Source: Denitromonas sp.
GTDB taxonomy: Bacteria; Pseudomonadota; Gammaproteobacteria; Burkholderiales; Rhodocyclaceae
DNA length: 64,000 nucleotides
NCBI RefSeq assembly: GCF_034676725.1
Contig: NZ_JAUCBR010000004.1
Location: 821,501 to 885,500, forward strand
Direction of reading: 5' to 3'
The notes under the pieces were generated by a model. That model was not told the DNA's origin. It saw only the letters and a program-made list of their open reading frames with translations, and did no database searches. The position numbers and the translations under genes were made by a program. This document shows positions 47,372 through 55,652 of this stretch, piece after piece. Numbering within the stretch: position 1 is the first letter of the stretch; each line of letters starts with the position of its first letter.

Positions 47372-47781
47372 CCAGCCATCCTCGCTCCTCCACCCGCCAT
47401 CCAGCGCCCCTACCGGAGACGCCGCCTAGTACGAAGGATCTACGGCGGAATCGATGCAGTCTTGATGGCTGGCCCGCACCGAACAACGCGGGCTGGAGAA
47501 TGACCGAGAGGGTGTGCGGCGTGGCATGCACCGACAGGCCGGCGTACGACAGGCGATGGGGAAGCGGATCGAGCGTCGCTACGCTCAACCGAGTCGGCAC
47601 ACGCTGCCGCCCCCCGTAGCCGGGATCAGCCCTGCCAGCGGGGCACGATGACCCCGGCGTCGGGCCTGCGCCCCTCGGCCGGGCGACGCAAGCGCCTCCC
47701 GACGGAGGCTCGATGACCCGTCGCTTTTTCGCCCTGCGCGATTTATGATTTCGTCATCTATCCCACCGCAGGGTCATTACC
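47372..47781. other. Intergenic region before the amidase effector gene
   Basis: No gene is supported in these 410 bases. It contains a degraded palindromic repeat at 47616-47688 and, near its end, a TATGAT (47744-47749) that could be a -10 box for the effector gene, with only a weak -35 (TCGCTT, 47721-47726). AGGG at 47770-47773 is the likely ribosome-binding site. Confidence 0.4.
47616..47688. repeat. Degenerate copy of GTAGCCCG palindromic repeat
   Basis: GTAGCCGGGATC at the left and CCCCGGCGTCGGGCCTGCG, CCCTCGGCCGGGC at the right match the copy at 48761-48851 nearly base for base, but the final GCTAC has become GCGAC. It marks the left flank of the effector/immunity pair. Confidence 0.6.
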
Positions 47782-48273
47782 ATGCAGAGACCGTCATTTC
47801 ACAGCGCCTGGTCAGCCTTCATGGCCGTCCGCCACCCCGTCCAGGCCGTTGGGAGGAAGATCGGCGGCAAGGTTCAGGAAAATATCGAGATGCCCGTCGG
47901 CGGATTCGAAAACGCGTGCCCGATCCGTATGAGCTACGTCCTCAACAAAACGGGCTTCCCCATTCCCAAGAGCAGCCGCTACGCCATGGTCAGCGGCGGC
48001 GACCGCATGCAGTACATCTACCGGGTGCGCGACATGATGCGCTACCTCGAAGACAGTTTCGGCGCGCCCGACAAGGACGCCGCCGCTCCGAAGCCGGACG
48101 ACTTCAACCAGATGCAAGGGATCGTCGTCATCAAAGGCCACGGCTGGGGCAACGCAAGCGGGCATGTGACCCTGTGGAATGGCACACTGTGCGCCGACAG
48201 CTGCCACCTGCTCGGCGATCCCGACAACGGCAGCTTCGTGCCCGAATCGGGCGCCCTCTGGGTACTTCCATGA
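47782..48273 (+). CDS. tae4: Type VI secretion amidase effector, Tae4-like
   Basis: A 163-residue protein of the Tae4 (D,L-endopeptidase) superfamily. The likely catalytic residues are C46 in FENACPIRMSYVLNKTGFPI, H128 in GHVTLWNG and D139, matching the known Cys-His-Asp arrangement and spacing; C137 and C141 in LCADSCH could form the disulfide seen in the family. There is no signal peptide, as expected for a T6SS-delivered toxin, which cleaves peptidoglycan peptides in a rival's periplasm. The stop overlaps the immunity gene by 4 bases. No T6SS structural gene is in the window. Confidence 0.85.
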   Translation: MQRPSFHSAWSAFMAVRHPVQAVGRKIGGKVQENIEMPVGGFENACPIRMSYVLNKTGFPIPKSSRYAMVSGGDRMQYIYRVRDMMRYLEDSFGAPDKDAAAPKPDDFNQMQGIVVIKGHGWGNASGHVTLWNGTLCADSCHLLGDPDNGSFVPESGALWVLP

Positions 48274-48650
48274 AACACGCCGCCATCGTGCTCGCCGCCC
48301 TCGCCGTCCCCGCCTGCGCCACCGACACCTCGTCGGAAGCCATGCCCCAAACAGCCCGCTATTCGCAACGGGAACTGCTCAAGAACTGGGCCCTGAGCGC
48401 CTGCCTGGCGACAATCGCCAAGAGCCCGGCGGACCGCGACGACGCCAACGCCACCGCCAGCGCCTACCTCGAATTCGGCAACCAGCCCATCGAGGCCTAC
48501 CAGGCGCTTGGCAAGCTGGTGGAACGCTACGCGGGACGCACGTACTCGGGGTCCATTGCGTCGGAATTCAACACGATGAAATGCATCGACCTCTACCACA
48601 GCAAGACGCTTGAGGACTTGGTCGAGACATGGGTGAAACAGGCGCCGTAG
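48270..48650 (+). CDS. tai4: Type VI amidase immunity protein, Tai4-like
   Basis: A 126-residue protein with a signal peptide (MKHAAIVLAALAVPAC; C16 could make it a lipoprotein) and the Tai4 core YSQRELLKNWALSACLATIA, ASAYLEFGNQPIEAYQALGK and CIDLYHSKTLEDLV. C45 and C105 may pair. In the periplasm it would block the cognate amidase and protect the producer from itself and siblings. The ATG overlaps the effector stop. Its TAG stop is the start of the next palindromic repeat. Confidence 0.85.
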   Translation: MKHAAIVLAALAVPACATDTSSEAMPQTARYSQRELLKNWALSACLATIAKSPADRDDANATASAYLEFGNQPIEAYQALGKLVERYAGRTYSGSIASEFNTMKCIDLYHSKTLEDLVETWVKQAP

Positions 48651-48736
48651 CCCGAATGCGGGCCAAAGGCCGGAATCCGGGGTTTGCGGTTGATCCACCA
48701 ACCAATCCCGGATTCCGCTGCGCTGCATACGGGCTA
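48647..48736. repeat. GTAGCCCG palindromic repeat, copy 1
   Basis: Left arm begins GTAGCCCGAATGCGGG and runs to CCGGAATCCGGG (about 48680); right arm begins CCCGGATTCCG (48706) and ends CATACGGGCTA (48736). The arms are largely complementary. The repeat provides the stop codon of the immunity gene. Confidence 0.65.
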
Positions 48737-48760
48737 AGCGCGACGCAAGCTGCCACCCCC

Positions 48761-48851
48761 GTAGCCCGGCCGAGCGCAGCGACGCCGGGATCCGCCTCGC
48801 CAGCCGGGCACGGTGCCCCGGCGTCGGGCCTGCGGCCCTCGGCCGGGCTAC
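48761..48851. repeat. GTAGCCCG palindromic repeat, copy 2
   Basis: Left arm GTAGCCCGGCCGAGCGCAGC then GACGCCGGGATCC; right arm CCCCGGCGTCGGGCCTGCGG ending GGCCGGGCTAC. The whole can fold into one long imperfect hairpin. The stretch 48651-48961 holds no gene; a further fragment with GCCGGGGTCGGGGCTTGCC follows near 48910. Confidence 0.65.
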
Positions 48852-48961
48852 GCTTGCTACGAGTTCTATACACCCCGCCCCGCCACGCGTCGAATCCGCG
48901 CCAACGAATCGGCGCCGGGGTCGGGGCTTGCCACCCCGGCGCACGTCCCCGGTTACGCTGA

Positions 48962-49483
48962 CTATGCCTCCGCAGACACCACCAACTCGGCCCCAACTAA
49001 GCCAGCGATCGAGTGCTTCAACCGACTTGTACCTTGGCGACTAGTCAGGACATACGCAACTGCGGCTATCGGCACAAAAAGAGGTAGCAGCGGGAGAAGA
49101 ACCGACCGAGCAACGGTTCCTGCCACACAAGCTCGGATCAACTGCATAAACTCTGACTTGAGGTAGTCGTCGTTCATGAAAGGCACTTCGTTCAACGGCA
49201 CGGACTCGTTTAGTCGGAAAACTTTACCAAGGACGAAGACCTTAACTAAAGACATGCTTTCAAAATGGCGGATGGAGGCGTTGGCGATCTCTCTGAACGC
49301 AATGTACGCCTCATCATCAAGCCTTCCCTCGTCGTACGCCCAAAGAAACACTCGATCGCGAACTTCAAACATCCGCTGTCGAACCACATCGACGACGAAC
49401 GCTTGCCACGAAGTCAAGAACCAGCCAACCAAGAAGACGATAGCCAAGAAAGCAAGCACGCCTTCCGCGTTCTCTGCGAGCAT
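48962..49483 (-). CDS. Hypothetical membrane protein of the low-GC unit
   Basis: A 173-residue protein with one N-terminal helix (VLAFLAIVFLVGWFLTSWQA) and one near the C-terminus (SVLLPLLPLFVPIAAVAYVL), with a charged central region (RDRVFLWAYDEGRLDDEAYI). Family not recognised. Codon use and base composition are clearly less GC-rich than the rest of the window, suggesting transfer. Its ATG directly follows the TAG of the disrupted gene upstream, so the two were a unit; the insertion element may now cut off its transcription. Confidence 0.6.
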   Translation of the reverse strand: MLAENAEGVLAFLAIVFLVGWFLTSWQAFVVDVVRQRMFEVRDRVFLWAYDEGRLDDEAYIAFREIANASIRHFESMSLVKVFVLGKVFRLNESVPLNEVPFMNDDYLKSEFMQLIRACVAGTVARSVLLPLLPLFVPIAAVAYVLTSRQGTSRLKHSIAGLVGAELVVSAEA

Positions 49484-49768
49484 CTACCTCTCCTCCATCT
49501 TAGACAAGTTCCTTCTCGGGGTTTCTCCAGTGGGCGTCAATCCACTCGATGTGCGTTTGGAGTCTAGCCGCTCCTCGACATTCTTCAAGTGACGTGACAT
49601 ACGCTTGATCTTCAGACGCCGTACTTTCCGCTCCGCCAGCGCCCATACGAAAAACACAAACGCCAGGGTCCAAGGAAAGAAGTTACCACTTTTAGAGATG
49701 TAGCTAACAACGACATTGACAATCGTTTCTTGACCAGCCAACTCCTTAACTGAAAGCCAAAAGAAGAA
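49484..49768 (-). pseudogene. 3' part of a small membrane-protein gene split by an IS element
   Basis: Encodes 94 residues: a hydrophobic start FFFWLSVKELAGQETIVNVV, a helix PWTLAFVFFVWALAERK, a basic coiled part and the tail RTSSGLTPTGETPRRN. It has no start codon of its own because the element at 49772-51024 lies inside the gene. The 5' part is at 51025-51183 on the same strand. Joining the two through the duplicated GGG gives one uninterrupted frame of 147 residues. I recall similar tails on small uncharacterised membrane proteins, but name no family. Confidence 0.75.
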
Positions 49769-49779
49769 GGGTGTAGTGG

Positions 49780-50667
49780 TCAAGTTTTTTCGGACACCGC
49801 GATAAGCTGTTTTGCGGTGAAGTTGCGTTCGTACGCGGTGGGCGCCATGTAGCCCAGCGTCGAATGCAAACGGACGGTGTTGTAGAAGCCAACGATGTAG
49901 TCGGCAATGTCCCGATTTGCCTCGGCCTGGTTGGCGTAGTTTTTCTGCCAGACGCGCTCCATCTTCAGGTTCAGGAAGAAGCGTTCCATCACGGCGTTGT
50001 CCCAGCAGTTGCCCTTGCGACTCATGCTGGCCAGCAATCCATGACGGCTCAGCAGTTCTCGGTAATTGGCGCTGGCGTACTGGCTGCCACGGTCCGAGTG
50101 CACGAGCAGCCCGGCCGGTGGCTGGCGCTGCGTGATGGCCATGCGCAGGGCGGAGCAAACCAGCTCGGCGTGCATGCTCGGCGCCATCGCCCAACCGACG
50201 ATCTTGCGCGAGTACAGGTCCATCACTGCCGCCAGGTAGAGCCAGCCGGAGCCGGTGCGGATGTAGGTAATGTCGGAGACCCATGCGGCATTGACCGTGG
50301 CCGGACTGAATTGCCGATTCAGAACATGCTCTGCGATCGGCAACCCATGTCGGCTGTTTGTGGTGTGAATGAACTTGCGCTTCCAAACCGGGCGTAGCCC
50401 ATGGACTCGCATGAGGCGACGAATGCGGTGTCGCCCCGCCGCAACGCCCTTGGCTCGCAACGTTGCCTGCAAACGGCGAGTACCGTAGGTTCGTCCTGAT
50501 GCGGCAAAAGCGGCTTGCAAATAGACCGTGGTCGGGCAAACCCGTTGCGGCCGCTTCAGACGCGAGCGCGCCGCGTAGTAGCCCGAGCGACTGACCGCCA
50601 GTAACCGGCATAGCGAAGCGACGGTGGTGGCCTTCGTTTGCAACTGATCGATGCACCGGTAGCTCAT
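49780..50667 (-). CDS. IS3-family transposase OrfB (DDE integrase domain)
   Basis: About 295 residues from the ATG at 50667; helix-turn-helix region SLCRLLAVSRSGYYAARSRL, then the rve integrase core with WVSDITYIRTGSGWLYLAAV, the second aspartate in LVHSDRGSQYAS and the glutamate in RKGNCWDNAVMERFF, so the DDE triad is present. It is normally made as an OrfAB fusion by -1 frameshifting at A6G (50696-50702). The C-terminus is full length. The larger open frame upstream of 50667 is the OrfA region read out of frame. Confidence 0.93.
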   Translation of the reverse strand: MSYRCIDQLQTKATTVASLCRLLAVSRSGYYAARSRLKRPQRVCPTTVYLQAAFAASGRTYGTRRLQATLRAKGVAAGRHRIRRLMRVHGLRPVWKRKFIHTTNSRHGLPIAEHVLNRQFSPATVNAAWVSDITYIRTGSGWLYLAAVMDLYSRKIVGWAMAPSMHAELVCSALRMAITQRQPPAGLLVHSDRGSQYASANYRELLSRHGLLASMSRKGNCWDNAVMERFFLNLKMERVWQKNYANQAEANRDIADYIVGFYNTVRLHSTLGYMAPTAYERNFTAKQLIAVSEKT

Positions 50668-50960
50668 CTCAGTTCTCGGGCAAAGAAGGCCGATGCTTTT
50701 TTCAACAGATCGTTGTCCTGGCGAAGTTGGCGGTTCTCCGATTCCAGCTGGCGAATGCGCTGCTGCTCCGGCGTCAGCGCCTTGCCGATCCCGGGCAGCC
50801 CCGAGTGCTCTGCACCGACCTGCTCGACCCAGCGCCTGACCGCCGACTCCACCAAGTCCATGTCGCGGCACACTTGGGCAATACTCAGTCCTTGCTCCCG
50901 GACCATCTGTACGACCTGCAGCTTGAACGCTGCATCGAATGTCCTGCGTTTGCGTTTCAT
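50664..50960 (-). CDS. IS3-family OrfA (DNA-binding subunit)
   Basis: A 98-residue protein: helix-turn-helix KRRTFDAAFKLQVVQMVREQ through AQVCRDMDLVESAVRRWVEQ, then a leucine-zipper coiled coil (QRIRQLESENRQLRQDNDLL). It binds the terminal repeats and overlaps OrfB by 4 bases (ATGA). A run AAAAAAG near its 3' end allows fusion with OrfB. Confidence 0.93.
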   Translation of the reverse strand: MKRKRRTFDAAFKLQVVQMVREQGLSIAQVCRDMDLVESAVRRWVEQVGAEHSGLPGIGKALTPEQQRIRQLESENRQLRQDNDLLKKASAFFARELR

Positions 50961-51024
50961 CAGTTTCTCCTCTCAAGGGGGATCATCCACCTATCGAGGT
51001 GTCCGAGGAAATTGAACCACTACA

Positions 51025-51183
51025 GGGTACGAATCCGTACCTAAAAAAAGCTTCGACCAAGTCGAAGCATCGGGACGCCAAATACACATTGATGTGATCA
51101 GCACTTAAGGCCTTCTGTGTAGGGTCTTTGTCCACGCCCACTCCAGACTTATGTAATTTGAATGATGTTAGCGTACATTCCAC
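51025..51183 (-). pseudogene. 5' part of the membrane-protein gene split by the IS element
   Basis: From the ATG at 51183 it encodes 53 residues ending ASRCFDLVEAFFRYGFVP, after which the frame enters the insertion sequence. Joined to 49484-49768 it continues FFFWLSVKEL without a shift, forming a plausible first membrane helix across the junction. The true start may be later (for example a GTG near residue 33), since the first 30 residues are unremarkable. Only 17 bases separate the ATG from the polA stop. Confidence 0.6.
51043..51068 (-). terminator. Terminator-like hairpin with T-run downstream of polA
   Basis: On the minus strand GCTTCGAC-TTG-GTCGAAGC is followed by seven T. This has the form of an intrinsic terminator and would end polA transcripts, yet it lies inside the 5' part of the split gene, where it codes CFDLVEAFF. 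Confidence 0.55.
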
Positions 51184-51200
51184 GTGACACTGACAACTTT

Positions 51201-53933
51201 CTAATGCGCCTCATCCCAATTCGCCCCATCCCCCACTTCCGCCACCAGCGGCACCGACAGTTTGGCCACCCCGGCCATCAGCTTCGGCAGCTGCTCACGC
51301 ACCAGGGCCAACTCGTCATCCGGCACTTCGAGCACCAGTTCGTCATGCACTTGCAGGATCAGCTTTGATTTGAGCTGTTCTTTCTTGAGCCAGCCCGAGA
51401 CGGCGATCATGGCTTTTTTGATGAGGTCGGCGGCGGTGCCTTGCATGGGGGCGTTGATGGCGGCGCGTTCGGCGCCCTGGCGGCGGCCGGCTTGGCTGGC
51501 GTGGATGTCGGGCAGGTGGAGGCGGCGGCCGAAGGCGGTTTCGACATAGCCCTTGTCGGCCACTTCGGCGCGGGTGCGGGCCATGTAGTCGGCCACGCCG
51601 GGGTAGCGGGCGAAGTAGCGGTCGATGTAGCTGGCGGCGGCGCTGCGTTCGATGCCGAGGTTTTTGGCGAGGCCGTGGGCGCTCATGCCGTAGATGAGGC
51701 CGAAGTTGATGACCTTGGCGTAGCGGCGCTGTTCCTTGTCCACCTCGGCCGGTGTGACGCCAAAGATCTCGGCGGCGGTGGCGCGGTGCACATCCTCGCC
51801 GTCGGCGAAGGCTTGCAGCAGGCGCTTGTCGCCCGACAGGTGAGCCATGATGCGCAGTTCGATCTGCGAGTAGTCGGCACTGACCAGGCGATGCCCCTTG
51901 GGGGCGATGAAGGCGGCGCGGATGCGGCGCCCCTCTTCGGTGCGGATGGGGATGTTCTGCAGGTTGGGGTCGGAGCTGGCGAGGCGGCCGGTGACGGCCA
52001 CGGCCTGCGAGAAGCTGGTGTGCACCCGGCCGGTGTGGCGATTGACCATCAGCGGCAGCTTGTCGGCGTAGGTGTTCTTGAGCTTGGCCAGGCCCCGGTA
52101 GTCGAGCAGCAGCTTGGGCAGGGGGTAATCCTCCGCCAGCTTCTGCAGCACTTCTTCGTCCGTCGAGGGCTGGCCGGTGGCGGTTTTCTTGACCACCGGC
52201 AGTTCAAGCTTGCCGAACAGCAGTTCGCCGAGCTGCTTGGGGGAGTTGAGGTTGAAGGGCTGGCCGGCGAGCTTGTGGGCCTCGGCTTCGAGCTCGACCA
52301 GGCGGCGCCCGAGTTCTTCGCTGTGCTGGGCGAGCAGGAAGTCGTCGATGAGCACGCCGTTGCGCTCCATCTCGAACAGCACGTGCATGCTGGGCAGTTC
52401 GATGTCGCGGTAGAGCGCGTCGAGCTGCGGCTCGGCGGCCAACTGCGCGGCAAAGCATTGCTGCAGGCGCAACGTGATGTCGGCGTCTTCGGCGGCGTAT
52501 TCGGCGGCTTGCTCGAGCGCCACCTGGTCGAAACCGATCTGCTTGGCGCCCTTGCCGCAGATGGCGGTGTAGGGGATGGTCTCCAGCCCGAGGTGGCGTT
52601 TGGCGAGGCTGTCCATGTCGTGCGACTTGTCGGACTCGAGCACATAGGAGGCGAGCATGGTGTCGTCGGCAATGCCGCGCAGGCGCACGCCATGGTTGGC
52701 CAGCACATGCATGTCGTACTTCAGGTTCTGGCCGGCCTTCTTGTATTTGTCGCTCTCCAGCCAGGGGCGCAGGGCGAGCAGCACCGCGTCGAGGCTGAGC
52801 TGGTCGGGCGCGCCGGCATAGGCGTGGGCGATCGGCACATAGGCAGCGCCGCCGCCGGGCACGGCAAAGGACAGGCCGACCAGCGTGGCGGCCATCGGGT
52901 CGAGACTGGTGGTTTCGGTGTCGAAGGCGGCGATCGGTGCGGTGCGCAGCTTGACCACCCAGGCGGCCAGCGACTCGGCGTCGAGCACGGTGTCGTAGCC
53001 CTGACGGTGCATGGTCGGGTCGGCCGGGGGCTCGACGGCGGCCGGCGCGGCGGGGGTGGCGGTCGCGCCTTTGGCGGGCGCGGCGCCGGCCTGCTGCACT
53101 TCGCGCAGCCAGCTCTTGAATTCGAGATGCGAGAACAGTTCGACCAGCTTCTCGCGGTCTTCCTCACGCTGGGTCAGATCGGTGGGGCCGAGGCCGAGGT
53201 CGAGGTCGGTGGCCACGGTCACCAGCTTGCGGCCCAGCGGCAGGAAGTCCAGGTGCTTGCGCAGGTTCTCGCCGACCTTGCCGCCCACCTCGTCGGCACG
53301 GGCGACGATATCGTCGAGCGTGCCGAACTGGGTGAGCCACTTGACGGCCGTCTTGGGGCCGCATTTATCGACGCCGGGGATGTTGTCCACGCTGTCGCCG
53401 ACCAGCGCCAGGTAGTCGATGATGCGCTCGGGCGGCACGCCGAACTTGGCTTCGACACCGGCCGGGTCGAGCACTTCGTTGCTCATGGTGTTGACCCAGC
53501 GCACCCGCTCGTCGACCAGCTGGGTGAGGTCCTTGTCGCCGGTGGAGATCACCACGTCCATGCCCGCCTCGCTGGCCTGGCGCGCCAGCGTGCCGATCAC
53601 GTCGTCGGCCTCGACGCCGTCGACCATCAGCAGCGGCCAGCCGCGCGCGCGGATCGCCTCGTGCAGCGGCGCGATCTGCACCGCCAGGTCGTCGGGCATG
53701 GGCGGACGGTGCGATTTGTACTCGGGAAACCAGTCGTCGCGGAAGGTCTTGCCCTTGGCGTCGAACACGCAGGCGCGGTACTCCGCCTTGTAGTCGGCAT
53801 CGAGCCGACGTAGCATGTTCAGAACCCCGTATACCGCGCCTGTCGGCTCGCCTGCAGCATTTCGCAGGTCGGGCATGGCATGGAAGGCGCGGAACAGATA
53901 ACTCGATCCATCAACGAGCAGCAGCGTGGGCAT
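51201..53933 (-). CDS. polA: DNA polymerase I
   Basis: A 910-residue PolA with all three domains: 5' nuclease (1-290; LLLVDGSSYLFRAFHAMPDL, GDSVDNIPGVDKCGPKTA), proofreading 3'-5' exonuclease (about 320-500, with the acidic site AFDTETTSLDPM kept, so active) and polymerase (about 520-910): motif A SADYSQIELRIMAHLSG, motif B RRYAKVINFGLIYGMSAHG and motif C LQVHDELVLEVP. It fills repair gaps and removes Okazaki primers. It is divergent from the LOG gene. Confidence 0.97.
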   Translation of the reverse strand: MPTLLLVDGSSYLFRAFHAMPDLRNAAGEPTGAVYGVLNMLRRLDADYKAEYRACVFDAKGKTFRDDWFPEYKSHRPPMPDDLAVQIAPLHEAIRARGWPLLMVDGVEADDVIGTLARQASEAGMDVVISTGDKDLTQLVDERVRWVNTMSNEVLDPAGVEAKFGVPPERIIDYLALVGDSVDNIPGVDKCGPKTAVKWLTQFGTLDDIVARADEVGGKVGENLRKHLDFLPLGRKLVTVATDLDLGLGPTDLTQREEDREKLVELFSHLEFKSWLREVQQAGAAPAKGATATPAAPAAVEPPADPTMHRQGYDTVLDAESLAAWVVKLRTAPIAAFDTETTSLDPMAATLVGLSFAVPGGGAAYVPIAHAYAGAPDQLSLDAVLLALRPWLESDKYKKAGQNLKYDMHVLANHGVRLRGIADDTMLASYVLESDKSHDMDSLAKRHLGLETIPYTAICGKGAKQIGFDQVALEQAAEYAAEDADITLRLQQCFAAQLAAEPQLDALYRDIELPSMHVLFEMERNGVLIDDFLLAQHSEELGRRLVELEAEAHKLAGQPFNLNSPKQLGELLFGKLELPVVKKTATGQPSTDEEVLQKLAEDYPLPKLLLDYRGLAKLKNTYADKLPLMVNRHTGRVHTSFSQAVAVTGRLASSDPNLQNIPIRTEEGRRIRAAFIAPKGHRLVSADYSQIELRIMAHLSGDKRLLQAFADGEDVHRATAAEIFGVTPAEVDKEQRRYAKVINFGLIYGMSAHGLAKNLGIERSAAASYIDRYFARYPGVADYMARTRAEVADKGYVETAFGRRLHLPDIHASQAGRRQGAERAAINAPMQGTAADLIKKAMIAVSGWLKKEQLKSKLILQVHDELVLEVPDDELALVREQLPKLMAGVAKLSVPLVAEVGDGANWDEAH

Positions 53934-53999
53934 GGGGATGTCACCGGCAAATGAGTTCGGAAGACGGATCCGCCCCCTGCGCCAGCAACACGAGGCTTC

Positions 54000-54725
54000 A
54001 TGAACGCCAAGGACAAACTCCCCGCCGACCTGCCCAATGCCGCCGTGCCGCAGTACAACGCGCGCGAATCCTGGCGAATCTTTGGAATTATGTCAGAGTT
54101 CTTCGAGGCCACCGAACGGCTCAGCGCGATCCGTCCGGCAGTCTCCATCTTCGGCAGCGCGCGTACGCCGGCCGACCACCCCTATTACGTGCTCGCCGAG
54201 CAGATCGCCCGCAAGCTGTCAGACGCCGGTTTTTCGGTCATCTCCGGCGGCGGTCCGGGCATCATGGAAGCGGTCAACAAGGGCGCCTTCTTCGGCAAGA
54301 GCCCGTCGATCGGGCTGAACATCCAGCTGCCGCACGAGCAGCAGGCCAACCCCTACCAGGACATCTCGCAGACCTTCCAGCACTTCTTTGCGCGCAAGTT
54401 CATGTTCGTGAAGTTCGCCTCGGCCTATGTCGTCATGCCCGGCGGCTTCGGCACGCTCGACGAACTGCTCGAAGCGATGACGCTGATGCAGACCGGCAAG
54501 ACCCGCAACATCCCGATCATTCTGGTGCACACGCCCTTCTGGGAGGGCTTGCTGGCCTGGTTCAAGGACCGCCTGGTGAGCGAGCGCATGATCAACCCCG
54601 AAGACCTCAACCTGGTCCAACTCATCGACGATCCGGACCAGGTCGTCGAAGCCATCTTCAAGCATTACGAAACGCGCGGCTTCCTGCCGCTGCCCGACGA
54701 ACACGAACTGATGCTCAACCTATGA
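54000..54725 (+). CDS. LOG family protein (nucleotide 5'-monophosphate phosphoribohydrolase-like)
   Basis: A 241-residue Rossmann-like protein with both LOG motifs: SGGGPGIMEAVNKGAF and MPGGFGTLDELLEAMTLMQT. SIFGSARTPADHPYYVLAEQ precedes them. Members cleave cytokinin-type or normal nucleoside monophosphates to base and ribose 5-phosphate. It overlaps the next gene by 4 bases. Confidence 0.9.
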   Translation: MNAKDKLPADLPNAAVPQYNARESWRIFGIMSEFFEATERLSAIRPAVSIFGSARTPADHPYYVLAEQIARKLSDAGFSVISGGGPGIMEAVNKGAFFGKSPSIGLNIQLPHEQQANPYQDISQTFQHFFARKFMFVKFASAYVVMPGGFGTLDELLEAMTLMQTGKTRNIPIILVHTPFWEGLLAWFKDRLVSERMINPEDLNLVQLIDDPDQVVEAIFKHYETRGFLPLPDEHELMLNL

Positions 54726-55567
54726 AACTGCTGCGTTTCGGCCCGGCGGGCGAAGAGCGCCCCGGCCTGCTCGATGCCCACGGCGTGGTGCGCGACCTGT
54801 CCGACGTGATCGGCGACATCACCCCGGCCACGCTCACGCCGGACGCGCTGGCCGCGCTGCGCGCCATCGACCCCGCCAGCCTGCCCGCGGTGCCGGGCGC
54901 ACAACGCCTCGGCGTGCCCTGGAGCGGCTGCGGCAAGTTTGTCGCCATCGGCCTCAACTATTCCGACCATGCTGCCGAGGCCGGCCTGCCCGAGCCTGCC
55001 GAACCGGTCATGTTCGCCAAATGGACCAGCTGCCTGTGCGGCGCCAACGACGACATCATCCCGCCGCCGGACTTCACCCGGCTGGACTGGGAGGTCGAGC
55101 TGGGCATCGTCATCGGCCGCACCGCACGCCGGGTGAGCGAGGCCGAGGCGCTCGACCATGTGGCCGGCTACTGCGTGGCCAACGACATCTCCGAACGCGC
55201 CTACCAGTTCGACCGCTCCGGCGGCCAGTGGGGCAAGGGCAAGGGCTTCGACACCTTCGGCCCGGTCGGCCCGTGGCTGGTCACCGCCGACGAGGTGCCC
55301 GACCCGCAGGCCCTCGGCCTGTGGCTGAGCGTCAATGGCGAGCGCATGCAGGACGGCCACACCTCAAAGATGATCTTCTCCTGCGCGCGCCTCGTCGCCG
55401 AATGCAGCCGGGTAATGACACTCGAGCCCGGCGACCTGATCATCACCGGCACCCCGCCCGGTGTCGGCATGGGCCACACGCCGCCGCGCTACCTGCAACC
55501 GGGTGACGTGGTCGAAGCGGGCATCGACGGCCTCGGCGTGCAGGTGCAGCGCGTGCGGGCGCCGTAG
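54722..55567 (+). CDS. Fumarylacetoacetate hydrolase family protein
   Basis: A 281-residue FAH-fold enzyme: FVAIGLNYSDHAAEAGLPEP, metal-binding DWEVELGIVIGRTARRVSEA, GYCVANDISERAYQFDRSGG, GKGFDTFGPVGPWLVTADEV, and ITGTPPGVGMGHTPPRYLQP. It likely hydrolyses or decarboxylates an acylpyruvate-type acid; acylpyruvase, isomerase or ureidoglycolate-lyase-like activities cannot be told apart. Start coupled to the LOG gene. Confidence 0.88.
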   Translation: MKLLRFGPAGEERPGLLDAHGVVRDLSDVIGDITPATLTPDALAALRAIDPASLPAVPGAQRLGVPWSGCGKFVAIGLNYSDHAAEAGLPEPAEPVMFAKWTSCLCGANDDIIPPPDFTRLDWEVELGIVIGRTARRVSEAEALDHVAGYCVANDISERAYQFDRSGGQWGKGKGFDTFGPVGPWLVTADEVPDPQALGLWLSVNGERMQDGHTSKMIFSCARLVAECSRVMTLEPGDLIITGTPPGVGMGHTPPRYLQPGDVVEAGIDGLGVQVQRVRAP

Positions 55568-55603
55568 CGCGGGCGCAATGTAAGCAAACACTAAAACCAT
55601 CCG

Positions 55604-55630
55604 TTGGCACGGGGGTCAAACTGCTAGAAT
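55604..55630 (+). promoter_or_regulatory. Possible sigma-70 promoter before the DUF2782 gene
   Basis: TTGGCA (55604-55609) and TAGAAT (55625-55630) with a slightly short 15-base spacer; AGGAG follows at about 55641, ahead of the ATG at 55653. Confidence 0.35.
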
Positions 55631-55652
55631 CGCGCCAATCAAGGAGAACCCC

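Larger units (their letters stand above)
49772..51024. mobile_element. Complete IS3-family insertion sequence, 1,253 bp
   Basis: Ends are TGTAGTGGTCAAG... (from 49772) and ...GAACCACTACA (to 51024); the 27-base terminal inverted repeats agree at 22 positions. The flanking GGG at 49769-49771 and 51025-51027 is a 3-bp target duplication. Inside are orfA and orfB in two frames on the minus strand with an A6G slip site. All parts look intact, so the element is probably recent and potentially mobile. Confidence 0.93.

Noticed and set aside
48647..48961. Possible CRISPR-like or coding content in the repeats after the immunity gene
   Set aside because: Repeats are palindromes of unequal length without regular spacers, and the small frames there are simple translations of the palindromes.
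51441..53813. 790-codon plus-strand frame opposite polA
   Set aside because: Complement of polA; Val/Gly/His-rich without motifs.
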